Shown here one piece after another: positions 1 to 7,872 of a stretch of 27,234 nucleotides of DNA. The stretch covers positions 1 to 27,234 of the forward strand of contig JASHRR010000171.1 in assembly GCA_030037185.1 (NCBI GenBank). Reading direction: 5' to 3'. Position numbers and translations under genes: made by a program. Each line of letters begins with the position of its first letter. The stretch's first letter is position 1. The stretch comes from Xanthobacteraceae bacterium. Its GTDB lineage: Bacteria; Pseudomonadota; Alphaproteobacteria; Rhizobiales; Xanthobacteraceae. The notes beneath the pieces are model-generated. The model saw nothing but the letters and a program-made list of their open reading frames with translations. It was not told the DNA's origin and did not search any database.

Positions 1-239
1 CTGTGCTCGACGTAGCGCGGGTCACGCCGGTCGGTGAAGCACTGCGCAAATCGCCGCATCAAACAAACACCGCGGTCCACCAGACCTAACAGTAGGGCGC
101 CCGCGTTCGATGTAATCGTCCCGCCATCGAATTCAGCCACCACGGCTCGACGTCCGACGGCTCCAAACTCAAAGCGAATCGGCGTACACTCTGTCTGAAT
201 CGGGGTTCCCCGCGAATTGATGGAAAGCTGTTCCGGCAC
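1..239 (-). CDS. IS1380-family transposase, N-terminal part (cut by window edge)
   Basis: This is the first 79 residues of a DDE transposase, reading off the left edge. The GTG at 239 opens a frame with no stop to position 1. The diagnostic stretch is FDGGTITSNAGALLL (residues 38-52) followed by CFTDRRDPRYVEH (67-79), which matches the conserved N-terminus of IS1380 transposases (FDGG..TSDAG..LL ... CF.D.RDP..IEH). The catalytic residues lie beyond the window. The frame points away from a xanthine-dehydrogenase-type fragment whose similarity stops near 296, so the upstream end of the element should lie around 285-296. A palindrome, CTCAAA-TG-TTTGAG (272-285), sits just inside that limit. Whether the element is intact cannot be judged. 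Start choice is by homology length; no convincing RBS is visible. Confidence 0.85.
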   Translation of the reverse strand, partial: MPEQLSINSRGTPIQTECTPIRFEFGAVGRRAVVAEFDGGTITSNAGALLLGLVDRGVCLMRRFAQCFTDRRDPRYVEH

Positions 240-295
240 AACAACTTTCGCTGATTCGCGCCCCCGATGCGCTCAAATGTTTGAGAATTCCGGGC

Positions 296-756
296 TAGAG
301 GCGTCTTCTTCCGTCACGCCCGGGGACCCGAACGTGGCGCCGGGCTTATCGGCCACGTAGGTCACCTCGACTCTATGGGCCGCCTCACGCGCAGCCTCAA
401 ATGTGTCGGCTATCACCACGGCAATGATTTGGCCGGCGTGCTCAATTTCGGAACCAAGCCGTTGGATCGACGTCGAGGCATCGCCGCCTCTCGGAGTGAA
501 CGCAACGTCCCTGAGTTCGTTCGTGTTGTCGTACGTGAGGTATCGAGTACGCCCGGCACCGCAAAAGCGGTGCCAAGGGTCAATCGCTCGATGCGACCTC
601 GAGCGATCGTGTCGTCAGCAGATACGCATAGGCTGGATTCCCGACCGGCACGTCGGAAGGGTAGTGGGCGTCCCCGGTGACCTTCAGGCGCGCGTCGAGC
701 CTCACGGCGGGCTCGCCCATGTTGGCCTTGGGCACAGGTGCTGCAGCGCTGGCCAT
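296..756 (-). pseudogene. Xanthine dehydrogenase-type molybdopterin subunit (YagR-like), frameshifted and truncated
   Basis: This is the N-terminal part of a molybdenum-cofactor subunit of the xanthine dehydrogenase / aldehyde oxidoreductase family. The ATG at 756 gives a good N-terminus (NMGEPAVRLDARLKVTGDAHY) but its frame hits TGA at 580-582. Similarity continues in a second frame (TIARGRIERLTLGTAFAVPGVLD) and then in a third (LTYDNTNELRDVAFTPRG, then IADTFEAAREAAHRVEVTYV and FGSPGVTEEDAS), so two frameshifts are needed. Similarity stops at about 296, after EEDAS, where IS1380-type sequence begins; the rest of the normally about 700-residue protein is missing here. It is preceded in the same orientation by the FAD-subunit remnant, the usual order in yagTSR-type operons. 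It is not functional as it stands. Confidence 0.85.
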
Positions 757-778
757 TCAAATCTCCGTCCGGGTATCA

Positions 779-1033
779 TCAGGCCGGCAGGGCGGCCGCG
801 CCCTGCAGGGCGCGCACCAGCGTGCGCTTGCCGAGCTCGACCTTGAAAGCGTCGTGCTTGCGTGGCACGGCCTCGGCGAAAGCCGCCTCTGCAGCCGCCC
901 ATGCGGTGCGCTCGTCGATCGGTTTGCCGCGCAACGTGTCCTCCGCCCGCTCTGCCCGCCACGGCATGGTCGCCACTCCGCCGAGTGCGATACGCGAGCT
1001 GCGCGCCAAGCCATCAAGATCACTTCCGACCTG
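779..1033 (-). pseudogene. Xanthine dehydrogenase FAD-binding subunit (YagS-like), C-terminal remnant
   Basis: Only the C-terminal tail of a CO-dehydrogenase-type flavoprotein subunit is recognisable. The stretch SRIALGGVATMPWRAERAE, then LRGKPIDERTAWAAAEAAFA and HDAFKVELGKRTLVRALQG, fits the end of YagS-type subunits. The frame stays open upstream only to an in-frame TGA near 1106, and there it no longer resembles the family. About 250 N-terminal residues, including the FAD-binding part, are absent. The stop lies 22 bases before the start of the molybdopterin-subunit remnant, a normal operon spacing. No plausible start codon with an RBS is visible, so the piece is called a remnant. Confidence 0.75.
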
Positions 1034-1133
1034 CAGTCGCTTTGTACAGGAGCCAACTGACGAGCCTTGGCCTTGTAGTTTACGCGGACCGGTGATGGCA
1101 GCTTTGGGTCAAAAAGAGAAATCGCAGCGAACC

Positions 1134-1463
1134 TCAATTCTTTGACACAGGTTGCAGCTGCCAAAGCGTCATGTAGTTCATTATCGGCCGCTCGAACGTT
1201 GCTCCCTTGGCGATAAATGGTTTGCCCGAATCCAGCATCGGCTGGAATCGATCCAGCTGCTTCGCCGCGTCCAAATCGATCCATAGACTTACATTCGTGA
1301 GTGACGAGGTCATCTCGTCTGCGCCAACATAAAATGCAAGCAATCCGCGCATCGACTCGATGCCGGGGCGAAGCACCTTCTCGGCCTCGATCATCATTTG
1401 CCGCATTTCAGCGAACCTATCCGGCGGGCATCGAAGAATAGAGACCCTCACAATTGGCTGCAT
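1134..1463 (-). CDS. Small ABM/dimeric alpha-beta-barrel-like protein, function unknown
   Basis: This is a 109-residue protein that starts MQPIVRVSILRCPPDRFAEM and ends in LWQLQPVSKN. The frame is open upstream to 1601, but the ATG at 1463 has a purine-rich AGGAGAGGG about nine bases before it, so that start is chosen. The pattern resembles the dimeric alpha-beta barrel (antibiotic biosynthesis monooxygenase-like) fold: an N-terminal beta strand, a helix (FAEMRQMMIEAEKVLRPGIESM), a strand with GLLAFYVGADE, and a second helix with LDAAKQLDRF. Such proteins can be monooxygenases, haem-degrading enzymes or simple stress proteins; no catalytic residues can be assigned. It appears intact while both flanks are pseudogenes. 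Fold confidence is moderate; specific function is unknown. Confidence 0.7.
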   Translation of the reverse strand: MQPIVRVSILRCPPDRFAEMRQMMIEAEKVLRPGIESMRGLLAFYVGADEMTSSLTNVSLWIDLDAAKQLDRFQPMLDSGKPFIAKGATFERPIMNYMTLWQLQPVSKN

Positions 1464-1559
1464 TGGAAAATTCCCTCTCCTCCCACTGTAAAAGGATATA
1501 TTGAATCGCTCACGATAGCCATAACGACGCGTAGCGTCCGGTGTGGTCCGGCTCGGGTC

Positions 1560-1783
1560 ACTTTCAGACGAAATCGGAGGCTGCCACGGCGTCGATTCCA
1601 TCGATCGTTATTCGTGCCAGCATCCGGCCGCACCGAGCACGCCATGATAGTGGTCTTGCCGGCGCCGTCCGGGCCGAAGATTTCCGCTCGTTCAACCGCG
1701 AAGCTCACATGGTCTGCCGCGGCGGTCTCGCGAAAGCGCTTGATAGCCCCTTCGACTGCGATGATCGGTGTCGTGATGGTCAT
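1560..1783 (-). pseudogene. ABC exporter ATPase (YbhF/YhiH type), 5' remnant
   Basis: This is the start of an ABC ATPase: MTITTPIIAVEGAIKRFRET, then VSFAVERAEIFGPDGAGKTTIM with Walker A (GPDGAGKTT). Compared with the family pattern (EIFGLLGPDGAGKTT) three residues seem to be missing before Walker A. After RPDAGT the frame is lost; similarity resumes one frame over as ITIDGIDAVAASDFV and stops at a TGA. The signature motif, Walker B and the rest of the protein are absent; the intact ABM-like gene follows directly. The ATG overlaps the stop of the HlyD frame upstream in an ATGA, so the two were once translationally coupled parts of an HlyD-ABC export operon. It is non-functional. Confidence 0.8.
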
Positions 1784-2760
1784 GACTTGCCTGCGGGATG
1801 CGCCTCGAACGTCGCGCTGGCCGGCATGCCGGGCACCAGCTCATGGCTCGGATTATCAATCTCGATCTTGATGCGATAGACGAGAGTCATGCGCTCAGCG
1901 TGTGTCTCGACGCTCGGGGTGAATTCAGCCGATGAAGAGACGAACGAAACGCGGCCCTTGTAGCTCTTGCGCGGATAAGTATCCGGCTTGACGACGGCAG
2001 GCTGGTCAAGCCGGACTTTGCCGATATCGGTCTCGTTGATGTACGCGCGCGGCCAAACGTGGTCGAGATCGGCGAGCGTGACCGCCGGCGTGCCCGGCAC
2101 CATGATCTCGCCAAGCTCCGCCTGGCGCACGGTGATCACGCCATCGAACGGCGCCCGCAGCACCGTATAGTCCAGTACGATCTTGCTGAGCTTGAGCGCT
2201 TCCGTGGCATTGCGGACATTGGCCTTGGCCAGTTCGACCTGCCGTTCGGCGGCCTTCTCCATCGCCTCGTCACGCGCGATTGCGGCCGTGGCCTTCTTGA
2301 ACGTCGCACTGGTCTGATCACGCGTCTCGCCCCTCCCGGCGCCCTTCTTGAACAGATCATCATACCGCGCGAACTCCACCCTCGCCAGTTCAAGATCGGC
2401 GGCACCACTTTCGACCGTCTTGCGCGCTGCTTCTGCGTTTTGCTGCGCCGCCTCGAGTTGACGTTTCTGCACCTCCAGTGTTGAAGTGGCAATGATAACC
2501 TGCTGGCCGTAATCGGAATCGTCAACGCGCGAAATCATCGTTGCGGCGTCAACCCACTGGCCTTCGTTGAAGGGAAGATCGGCGATACGCGATTGCACCG
2601 TTTTGAAACTCAGCACAACCTGATGAGCTTCGATGTACCCGACACAATTATGGTGTCAGGGTGGTTTGACGACGTCAGCTATTTCGCGAAGGCGTCGTGG
2701 CCGAATGCCGCGGCGACGCCAGCAATCGACACCGCAACGATGAGGATATAGGCAAGTTTC
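1780..2760 (-). pseudogene. HlyD-family membrane-fusion protein with disrupted N-terminus
   Basis: An open frame of 278 residues (2616-1780) covers the periplasmic part: an alpha-hairpin rich in Ala/Glu/Lys (VQKRQLEAAQQNAEAARKTV and on), the lipoyl-like half TVLRAPFDGVITVRQAELGE, and a beta-barrel ending LVPGMPASATFEAHPAGKS. The missing N-terminus can be read upstream in pieces. RKLAYILIVAVSIAGVAAAF (one membrane segment) continues to AFAK, then an in-frame TAG, then LTSSNHPDTIIVSG, then a one-base loss in a G run before YIEAHQVVLSFKTV. No clear initiation codon remains for the anchor frame. The family needs this anchor, so the product is probably inactive, although the 278-residue part is open. 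The partner ATPase is also broken. Confidence 0.8.
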
Positions 2761-2962
2761 CGTGGAGAGAGGCATCACACATCCTCAAATCATGAAGCGG
2801 GCATGTTTTCGCGATCGATCCCGGCAAGCCCCAAGGATTGAGACAGACCAATGCTTAAGACACTTTCGGCCACCAATTTGCGCCCGTTCGTCAGAGCTTT
2901 GGTGGTCGCCAGCTAAAAAAGAAATACCTGCTAACTCGGCGCTAATCATAAAGTGGAGGCTA

Positions 2963-3319
2963 CTATGGCGCTTCGCCTGGACGGCAACGCCCGTATTCAG
3001 TAAGCACCTTGCCTGCATCGTATCGCTGCCAAACGATGCCCAAGGAGGATCGGTCGATGCCCAGGCTGATGGCATCGGCCTGACCGTTTATTGTCGCACT
3101 GCTGATTGAGACCCTTCCGAAACGGTGAATGTGATTGCTTTCCTCGGCCGTCAGCAACCCCGTATCCTCATCGAATACGACAACAATCGATCGGTTCTCT
3201 GATTGTGGTTTTGCCGCGGTGTCGGTCAAGACGCAATCCAGCCGGAGGACGGCAGGAGATGCGTCGGCACCCTGCACAACCGTCAGTGCAACAACCGTCA
3301 CCAATGAGCAGACACGCAT
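2963..3319 (-). CDS. Small secreted hypothetical protein
   Basis: This is a 118-residue frame beginning MRVCSLVTVVALTVVQGADA, which reads as a Sec signal peptide with probable cleavage after ADA or nearby. The mature part (SPAVLRLDCVLTDTAAKPQ, FDEDTGLLTAEES, ATINGQADAISLGIDRSS) has alternating hydrophobic strands like a small beta-rich periplasmic protein. No family name can be given. The ATG at 3319 has a weak GGAAAA eight bases before it. It is transcribed divergently from macA, and the 3320-3502 interval contains an FNR-like site. The signal peptide and sensible length support a real gene. Confidence 0.6.
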   Translation of the reverse strand: MRVCSLVTVVALTVVQGADASPAVLRLDCVLTDTAAKPQSENRSIVVVFDEDTGLLTAEESNHIHRFGRVSISSATINGQADAISLGIDRSSLGIVWQRYDAGKVLTEYGRCRPGEAP

Positions 3320-3431
3320 TCGAATTTTCCGATTACGAGGTCAGTCGTGAAAGTAGGGTGCTTGTCGCGGATTTCATAACGTCGCGCTCTGATTAAAATC
3401 AAAAGAGCATCGCCACGGTGACATTGCCAAA

Positions 3432-3445
3432 TTGAGCTTAATCAA
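3432..3445. promoter_or_regulatory. FNR/FixK-type box, one mismatch, in front of macA
   Basis: The sequence TTGAG-CTTA-ATCAA matches the FNR/FixK consensus TTGAT-N4-ATCAA at nine of ten conserved positions. Its centre is at 3438.5. If it works as a class II activator site (centre at -41.5) transcription would start near 3480, which falls after the GTG at 3464 but before the GTG at 3503. This supports the downstream start of macA. It could also act on the divergent secreted-protein gene. Function is inferred from the sequence only. Confidence 0.55.
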
Positions 3446-3502
3446 TGTCGCCCTCAACACTTCGTGGACAGTACGCATCCTGCCTATCGGAGCAATGTCA
3501 CC

Positions 3503-4657
3503 GTGGCGCACTGGATCAACATCCGCACAAGTTGGGGCGCGATTGCACTGCTTGCGGTTGCGGGGCTGGGCGGGGCAATAGCGTGGGGCGTCGTTCGCAC
3601 CCCACCCGAGCAATTTATCACCGCGCCGGTCGCGCAGGGGCCGATCACTCGCATTGTAACGGCAACGGGAACTGTCAATCCAGTGCTGACGATTATTGTC
3701 GGAACCTACGTTTCAGGAATAATTCAACACATTTACTGCGACTACAATACCCAAGTAAGAGCCGGTCAGGTCTGTGCCAAGATTGATCCGCGTCCATATC
3801 AGGCGACGTTCGATCAGTACACAGCACAGCTTCTGCGCGACCAGGCAGTCCTTGAAAAGGATCGTATCGATCTCACACGTTATCAGGCGCTCGCTGCGAC
3901 GAATGCCATCGCACGTCAGCAAGCCGAGGATCAGGTCTATATCGTCAGCCAAGACGATGCGACTGTGAAGTTTGATCAAGCGATGGTGGACGGCGCCAAG
4001 CTCAATCTCGACTACACCGATATCATTTCGCCCGTCGACGGAACCGTTGTATCCCGCAGTGTAACCGGCGGTCAGACTGTCGCCGCTAGCTTTCAGACGC
4101 CGACGCTGTTTCTCATTGCTACCGACCTCAAGCTGATGCAGGTGGACACGAACAGCGCCGAAGGCGACATGGGTGGGGTCAAGGAAGGTCAGGAGACTAC
4201 TTTTACGGTTGACGCCTTTCCCGAGCGGGTGTTCCGCGGCAAAGTTACTCAGATCCGTCAGTCGCCGCAGACGGTCCAGAACGTCGTGACCTACGATGTC
4301 GTGGTCGGCGTCGATAACAGCGATCTGGCGCTGATGCCGGGGATGACCGCATCCACGCAAATCATTGTCGATCGAAGAGCCGATGTTCTCCGAGTTCCGA
4401 ACCAAGCGCTGCGATATGTGCCGGGTGGCCTTTCAGCCATTCAGGCCCCGGCGCAAGAAACGCCATCGAGCAGGCCGTCGCAGGTATGGGTGCTGCGCGA
4501 TGGTCAGCCCGTTGCCGTCATGGTCGTTCCCGGTCTCAGTGACGAAAACTTCACCGAAATCGTGAGCGGCAATATCCATTCCGGCGATCAAGTCATTACT
4601 GCTGAAAGTGGCAATCAAGCTAACCGCCAGTCTAGCGTGCCGTCGCCGCGCATTTGA
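3503..4657 (+). CDS. macA: MacA-like periplasmic adaptor (membrane-fusion protein)
   Basis: This is the adaptor subunit of a MacAB-type tripartite ABC exporter, linking MacB in the inner membrane to an outer-membrane channel. The frame is open from a GTG at 3464 (397 residues); the GTG at 3503 is preferred because a GGAG lies ten bases upstream and the putative FNR-controlled transcript would start after 3464. From 3503 the protein has 384 residues. Features in order: one membrane anchor (AIALLAVAGLGGAIAWGVV, about residues 13-31), first lipoyl half (VNPVLTIIVGTYVSGIIQ), a coiled-coil hairpin (about 90-160), second lipoyl half with DIISPVDGTVVSRSV, a beta-barrel with LMPGMTASTQIIV, and a membrane-proximal domain. 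The stop is 12 bases before macB. No TolC-type gene is visible nearby. It appears intact. The substrate is unknown. Confidence 0.9.
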   Translation: MAHWINIRTSWGAIALLAVAGLGGAIAWGVVRTPPEQFITAPVAQGPITRIVTATGTVNPVLTIIVGTYVSGIIQHIYCDYNTQVRAGQVCAKIDPRPYQATFDQYTAQLLRDQAVLEKDRIDLTRYQALAATNAIARQQAEDQVYIVSQDDATVKFDQAMVDGAKLNLDYTDIISPVDGTVVSRSVTGGQTVAASFQTPTLFLIATDLKLMQVDTNSAEGDMGGVKEGQETTFTVDAFPERVFRGKVTQIRQSPQTVQNVVTYDVVVGVDNSDLALMPGMTASTQIIVDRRADVLRVPNQALRYVPGGLSAIQAPAQETPSSRPSQVWVLRDGQPVAVMVVPGLSDENFTEIVSGNIHSGDQVITAESGNQANRQSSVPSPRI

Positions 4658-4669
4658 GATGGTACTCCG

Positions 4670-6796
4670 ATGTCGCGCCAGACCTCCGCAACCCAACCGG
4701 TCATCAAAGTCGACAATGTGTTCCGCACTTTCGTCATTGGTGACATGGAGGTCGAGGCGCTTCAGGGAGTCAGCCTGAGTATCCAGTCGGGCGAGTTCGT
4801 GGCAATCATGGGCTCGTCTGGCTCGGGCAAGTCAACGCTAATGAACATTCTTGGCTGTCTCGACCAGCCGACTAGCGGCCATTACGTGCTCCAGGGCGTC
4901 GATGTCGCAGCGCTCGGCGAGCCGGACCTCGCTCGCATTCGCAGCGAACGTCTTGGTTTCGTATTCCAAAGCTTTAACCTCTTGCCCCGCACCAGTGCCA
5001 TCGAAAATGTAAGCCTGCCGCTCTATTATGCCGCTTCGGGGCCTAAGGGACCCGCTGAGCGTTTGGACCGCGCCCGCAAGGCGCTGCATCCCCTCGGATT
5101 GGGGGATCGCGAACGTAATACGCCGGGCCAACTTTCGGGCGGTCAGCAACAGCGCGTTGCCATTGCCCGCGCACTGATCAATGCACCGAATCTTCTTCTG
5201 GCCGACGAGCCGACCGGCAATCTCGACACGAGAACTTCACACGAGATTATGGAAACCCTGCTCTCACTCAATCGCCAGCAGGGCGTGACCATCGTGCTCG
5301 TGACCCACGAGTCTGATATCGCCGCCTATGCCGATCGTATCGTTACTATGCGCGACGGCAAGATCGTGTCCGATAAGCGCGTTGCCAAACCAGGAGTGCT
5401 GGCCGCGGTTGGTGATGCCGAACGCCCGACGTTCTTCCACCCGCCGGAGTCGCAAAAACGTACCTCCGTGCTTCCCGCCGGCGGTTTCCTCGGCTTCGCG
5501 CTCATGATCCTCATCGCTGCGGCGCAGGCACTCGGACGCAACTGGATGCGTTCGGTGCTGACTATGCTCGGTGTTTTCATCGGCGTTGCGGCGCTCATTG
5601 TAATGGTTGCCGTGGGCACCGGCGCCAGCGAGGCGGTCCGTAATCAGATCGAAAGCCTCGGCACCAACGTCGTCGTCGTTCTTCCGGGCGCCATTACTAC
5701 GGGTGGCATTCGCGCCGGCTACGGCAGTGCCAGCACGCTCACGGTCGTGGATGCGCGCGCCATTGTACGCGATGATCCCGCAGTGGCCCAAGTCGGATAC
5801 CTCATTCGGCAGCAAGGGCAGGTGCAATACAGCAACCAAAACTGGACGACGACCATCCAGGGCGTGAGCGCAATCTATCCCTCAATAACGAACTGGCGGA
5901 TCGCTGCAGGTCGCGGGATCACGGAAGAGGACGAAACACGGGCCAACCTCGTTGTTGTCATCGGGCAGACTGTTTACCGCCAGCTTTTCAGTCCCGGCGA
6001 GAACCCGATCGGCGCCTACATCCTCGTCAAAAGCGTGCCGCTTCAGGTGATTGGCGTGCTGGTCGCCAAAGGTCAGTCCCCTTTCGGAACCGACCAGGAC
6101 GATTTGGTCATGTTGCCATTCACCGCCGCCGAGCGCAAAGTGATTGGCGTCGCAGCACCGACCACCCAGCAAACACCGCTCAATTGGCCATATCTCGCAT
6201 GGCCCAATCCTTTCAACCTGCAGGCGCGATTGACTGGCTTTGTCAATCAAATCTACGTCCAAGCAGTAACTCAGCAGCAAGTGCAGACTGCAATTCATCA
6301 ATTGACGGAAACGCTCGTTCGCCGACATCGCATCAAGCCTGGCGCGATCAACGATTTCGACGTGCGCAATCTTAGCCAATTCGTTGAAACTGCGGAGAGC
6401 AGCAGTCGCATCATGGCCCTTCTGCTCGCAGCGGTGGCGTCAATTTCCCTTCTCGTTGGCGGCATCGGCATCATGAATATCCTGCTGGTTTCGGTGACCG
6501 AACGCACGCGCGAAATCGGCTTGCGCATGGCTATTGGTGCGCGTCGGCTCCATGTCTTGCTGCAATTTCTAGCTGAAGCAGTTTTTCTTAGCATCAGTGG
6601 CGGACTCGCCGGAATTGTCATGGGAGTAGGCTTTTCTGCGGTCATCTCCTTCCTTTTCCACTGGGCGGCTCCAGTATCGCTGGCAGCTGTCGTCGGCGGC
6701 TTCCTGTTCTCGGCGGCGGTGGGAATGTTTTTCGGCTATTATCCGGCGCGCAAGGCAGCCAGCCTTAATCCGATCGACGCGCTGCGCTATGAGTAG
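4670..6796 (+). CDS. macB: MacB-like ABC exporter (ATPase-permease fusion)
   Basis: This is the inner-membrane ATPase/permease of a MacAB exporter, 708 residues and somewhat longer than E. coli MacB (about 650). N-terminal ATPase: Walker A GSSGSGKST (48-56), Q-loop FVFQS (97-101), signature LSGGQ (155-159), Walker B LLLADEP (175-181) and switch His213 in VTHES. A linker leads to a first membrane segment (about 275-320, ending VAVGTGASEAV). A large periplasmic domain carries the usual NVVVV, GYGSASTLT and GENPIGAYILV elements. Three closing membrane segments include LLVGGIGIMNILLVSVTERTREIG and end NPIDALRYE, the classic MacB C-terminus. All ATPase motifs are intact. It follows macA by 12 bases and is almost surely co-transcribed. 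Substrate unknown: antibiotics, peptides and siderophore-like molecules are known for the family. Confidence 0.95.
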   Translation: MSRQTSATQPVIKVDNVFRTFVIGDMEVEALQGVSLSIQSGEFVAIMGSSGSGKSTLMNILGCLDQPTSGHYVLQGVDVAALGEPDLARIRSERLGFVFQSFNLLPRTSAIENVSLPLYYAASGPKGPAERLDRARKALHPLGLGDRERNTPGQLSGGQQQRVAIARALINAPNLLLADEPTGNLDTRTSHEIMETLLSLNRQQGVTIVLVTHESDIAAYADRIVTMRDGKIVSDKRVAKPGVLAAVGDAERPTFFHPPESQKRTSVLPAGGFLGFALMILIAAAQALGRNWMRSVLTMLGVFIGVAALIVMVAVGTGASEAVRNQIESLGTNVVVVLPGAITTGGIRAGYGSASTLTVVDARAIVRDDPAVAQVGYLIRQQGQVQYSNQNWTTTIQGVSAIYPSITNWRIAAGRGITEEDETRANLVVVIGQTVYRQLFSPGENPIGAYILVKSVPLQVIGVLVAKGQSPFGTDQDDLVMLPFTAAERKVIGVAAPTTQQTPLNWPYLAWPNPFNLQARLTGFVNQIYVQAVTQQQVQTAIHQLTETLVRRHRIKPGAINDFDVRNLSQFVETAESSSRIMALLLAAVASISLLVGGIGIMNILLVSVTERTREIGLRMAIGARRLHVLLQFLAEAVFLSISGGLAGIVMGVGFSAVISFLFHWAAPVSLAAVVGGFLFSAAVGMFFGYYPARKAASLNPIDALRYE

Positions 6797-7617
6797 CCGT
6801 CTGTCATTAGGCGCCCTCTGCCTGAACTTGACGAAAAGCAACGGGTCGGACGGCGCAGAATAACGAAACGCCAAATGGCACCGGATTGCCGGTACACGAG
6901 TTAGAAAAAACCGAAGCGCTCAATGACGAATCGAATCGCGCGGGCGCTGACGCTCTTGTGGTTTTAGGTGCGCTTGTGGGCGAAGCTTGGACTCAAGCAT
7001 CAAGCGGCGTTGAAGTTTGCGAACAGGGGCGTGATTTAGCGATACTTTGTGCGAATTGCCGTATTATAGCTCCCGAGCTGAGCAAGTCATCCAATCTCCG
7101 GCCGCCGGCCCCGTCCTTCGAGTCCATTGCTCAACGCAGTATGACCAACATCGAGGGTATGCCACATCCCGAATTGCTTGACCATCAAATCAGGCAGCTC
7201 ACAGCTGACAGTCTATCAGCTGAGCTTGCGTAAAACGTCCAGCCACGGCCCGGATAAGCCGATAATTTGCGCAAGCCCTCCGGTAATCTGGGCGCACGTC
7301 GTGGAAATTGATCGTTTGGAATTGTTATTGAAACAGGGCGCCGCTCCAGCAGGAAGCCTCTACAGTAGAAGGCACGGCAGAATCATCAAATCATCTGCGG
7401 CCCTACTTCACCGGCAGCCCACGATTTAAGTCCGTCGCAGAAGCAGCGACTGAATCGGAAAATACATTGGAGAGGGCGCCGGCGCCCCGCCCGGAACTCG
7501 GAAGCGGAAGGGATGGATGCTGAATGCGCTGCGATGTTCAAGAAAGTCGGGCTCCCATCTGGCCTGCCTTGATGGCAGTATGATCGATGCCTTTCATACG
7601 ATCCTGACGACGCCGTT
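6797..7617. other. Unassigned interval between macB and the GH3 remnant
   Basis: No gene can be supported in these 820 bases. Plus-strand frames at 6886-7233 and 7178-7429 are open but show no recognisable motif, no good RBS and low-complexity composition. This is where a TolC/NodT-type outer-membrane gene often follows macAB, but no segment reads like one. The interval may contain strongly decayed coding DNA. Confidence 0.5.
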
Positions 7618-7872
7618 AGATGTCCCACGACGTTGTCACGACGGATAATTCACGGACTTCTGCGGGAAGAACTGCGCTTCAAAGGAGTCATCGTGTCGGA
7701 CGATATCGGCATGCGCTCGGTGAGCTCCACGTTTGAGAGCCGGAATGCGGCGGTGCGTTTCCTATCGGCTGGCAATGACATGCTGACCGTCTGCGCGCAC
7801 TGGACCGACACGGAACGCGCCCGGGTTCTCGCGCAGGCCATTCTTGATGCTCGGCGCAGCGTGTTTGCCTAC
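7618..7872 (+). pseudogene. Glycoside hydrolase family 3 (NagZ-like beta-N-acetylhexosaminidase) fragment
   Basis: About 80 residues of a GH3 enzyme are readable: TTLSRRIIHGLLREELRFKG, then VIVSDDIGMRSVSSTFESRNAAVRFLSAGNDML and RARVLAQAILDARRS. This matches the part of NagZ-type enzymes around the catalytic aspartate (GVIVSDD), which is present. The substrate-binding N-terminal half of the barrel and the C-terminus are missing, and similarity ends at about 7865, where it runs into the 3' end of the convergent ABC ATPase gene. There is no start codon with an RBS; a TTG at 7633 opens the frame only formally. It is a truncated remnant of an enzyme that normally removes N-acetylglucosamine from cell-wall muropeptides. 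Confidence 0.75.

Noticed and set aside
3713..4405. 230-residue minus-strand open frame
   Set aside because: It is the complement of macA, which has full family similarity; the minus frame has none.
7161..7180. TTGACCATCAA near 7169 as an FNR site
   Set aside because: The spacing between half-sites is too short for the 14-base FNR/FixK consensus.
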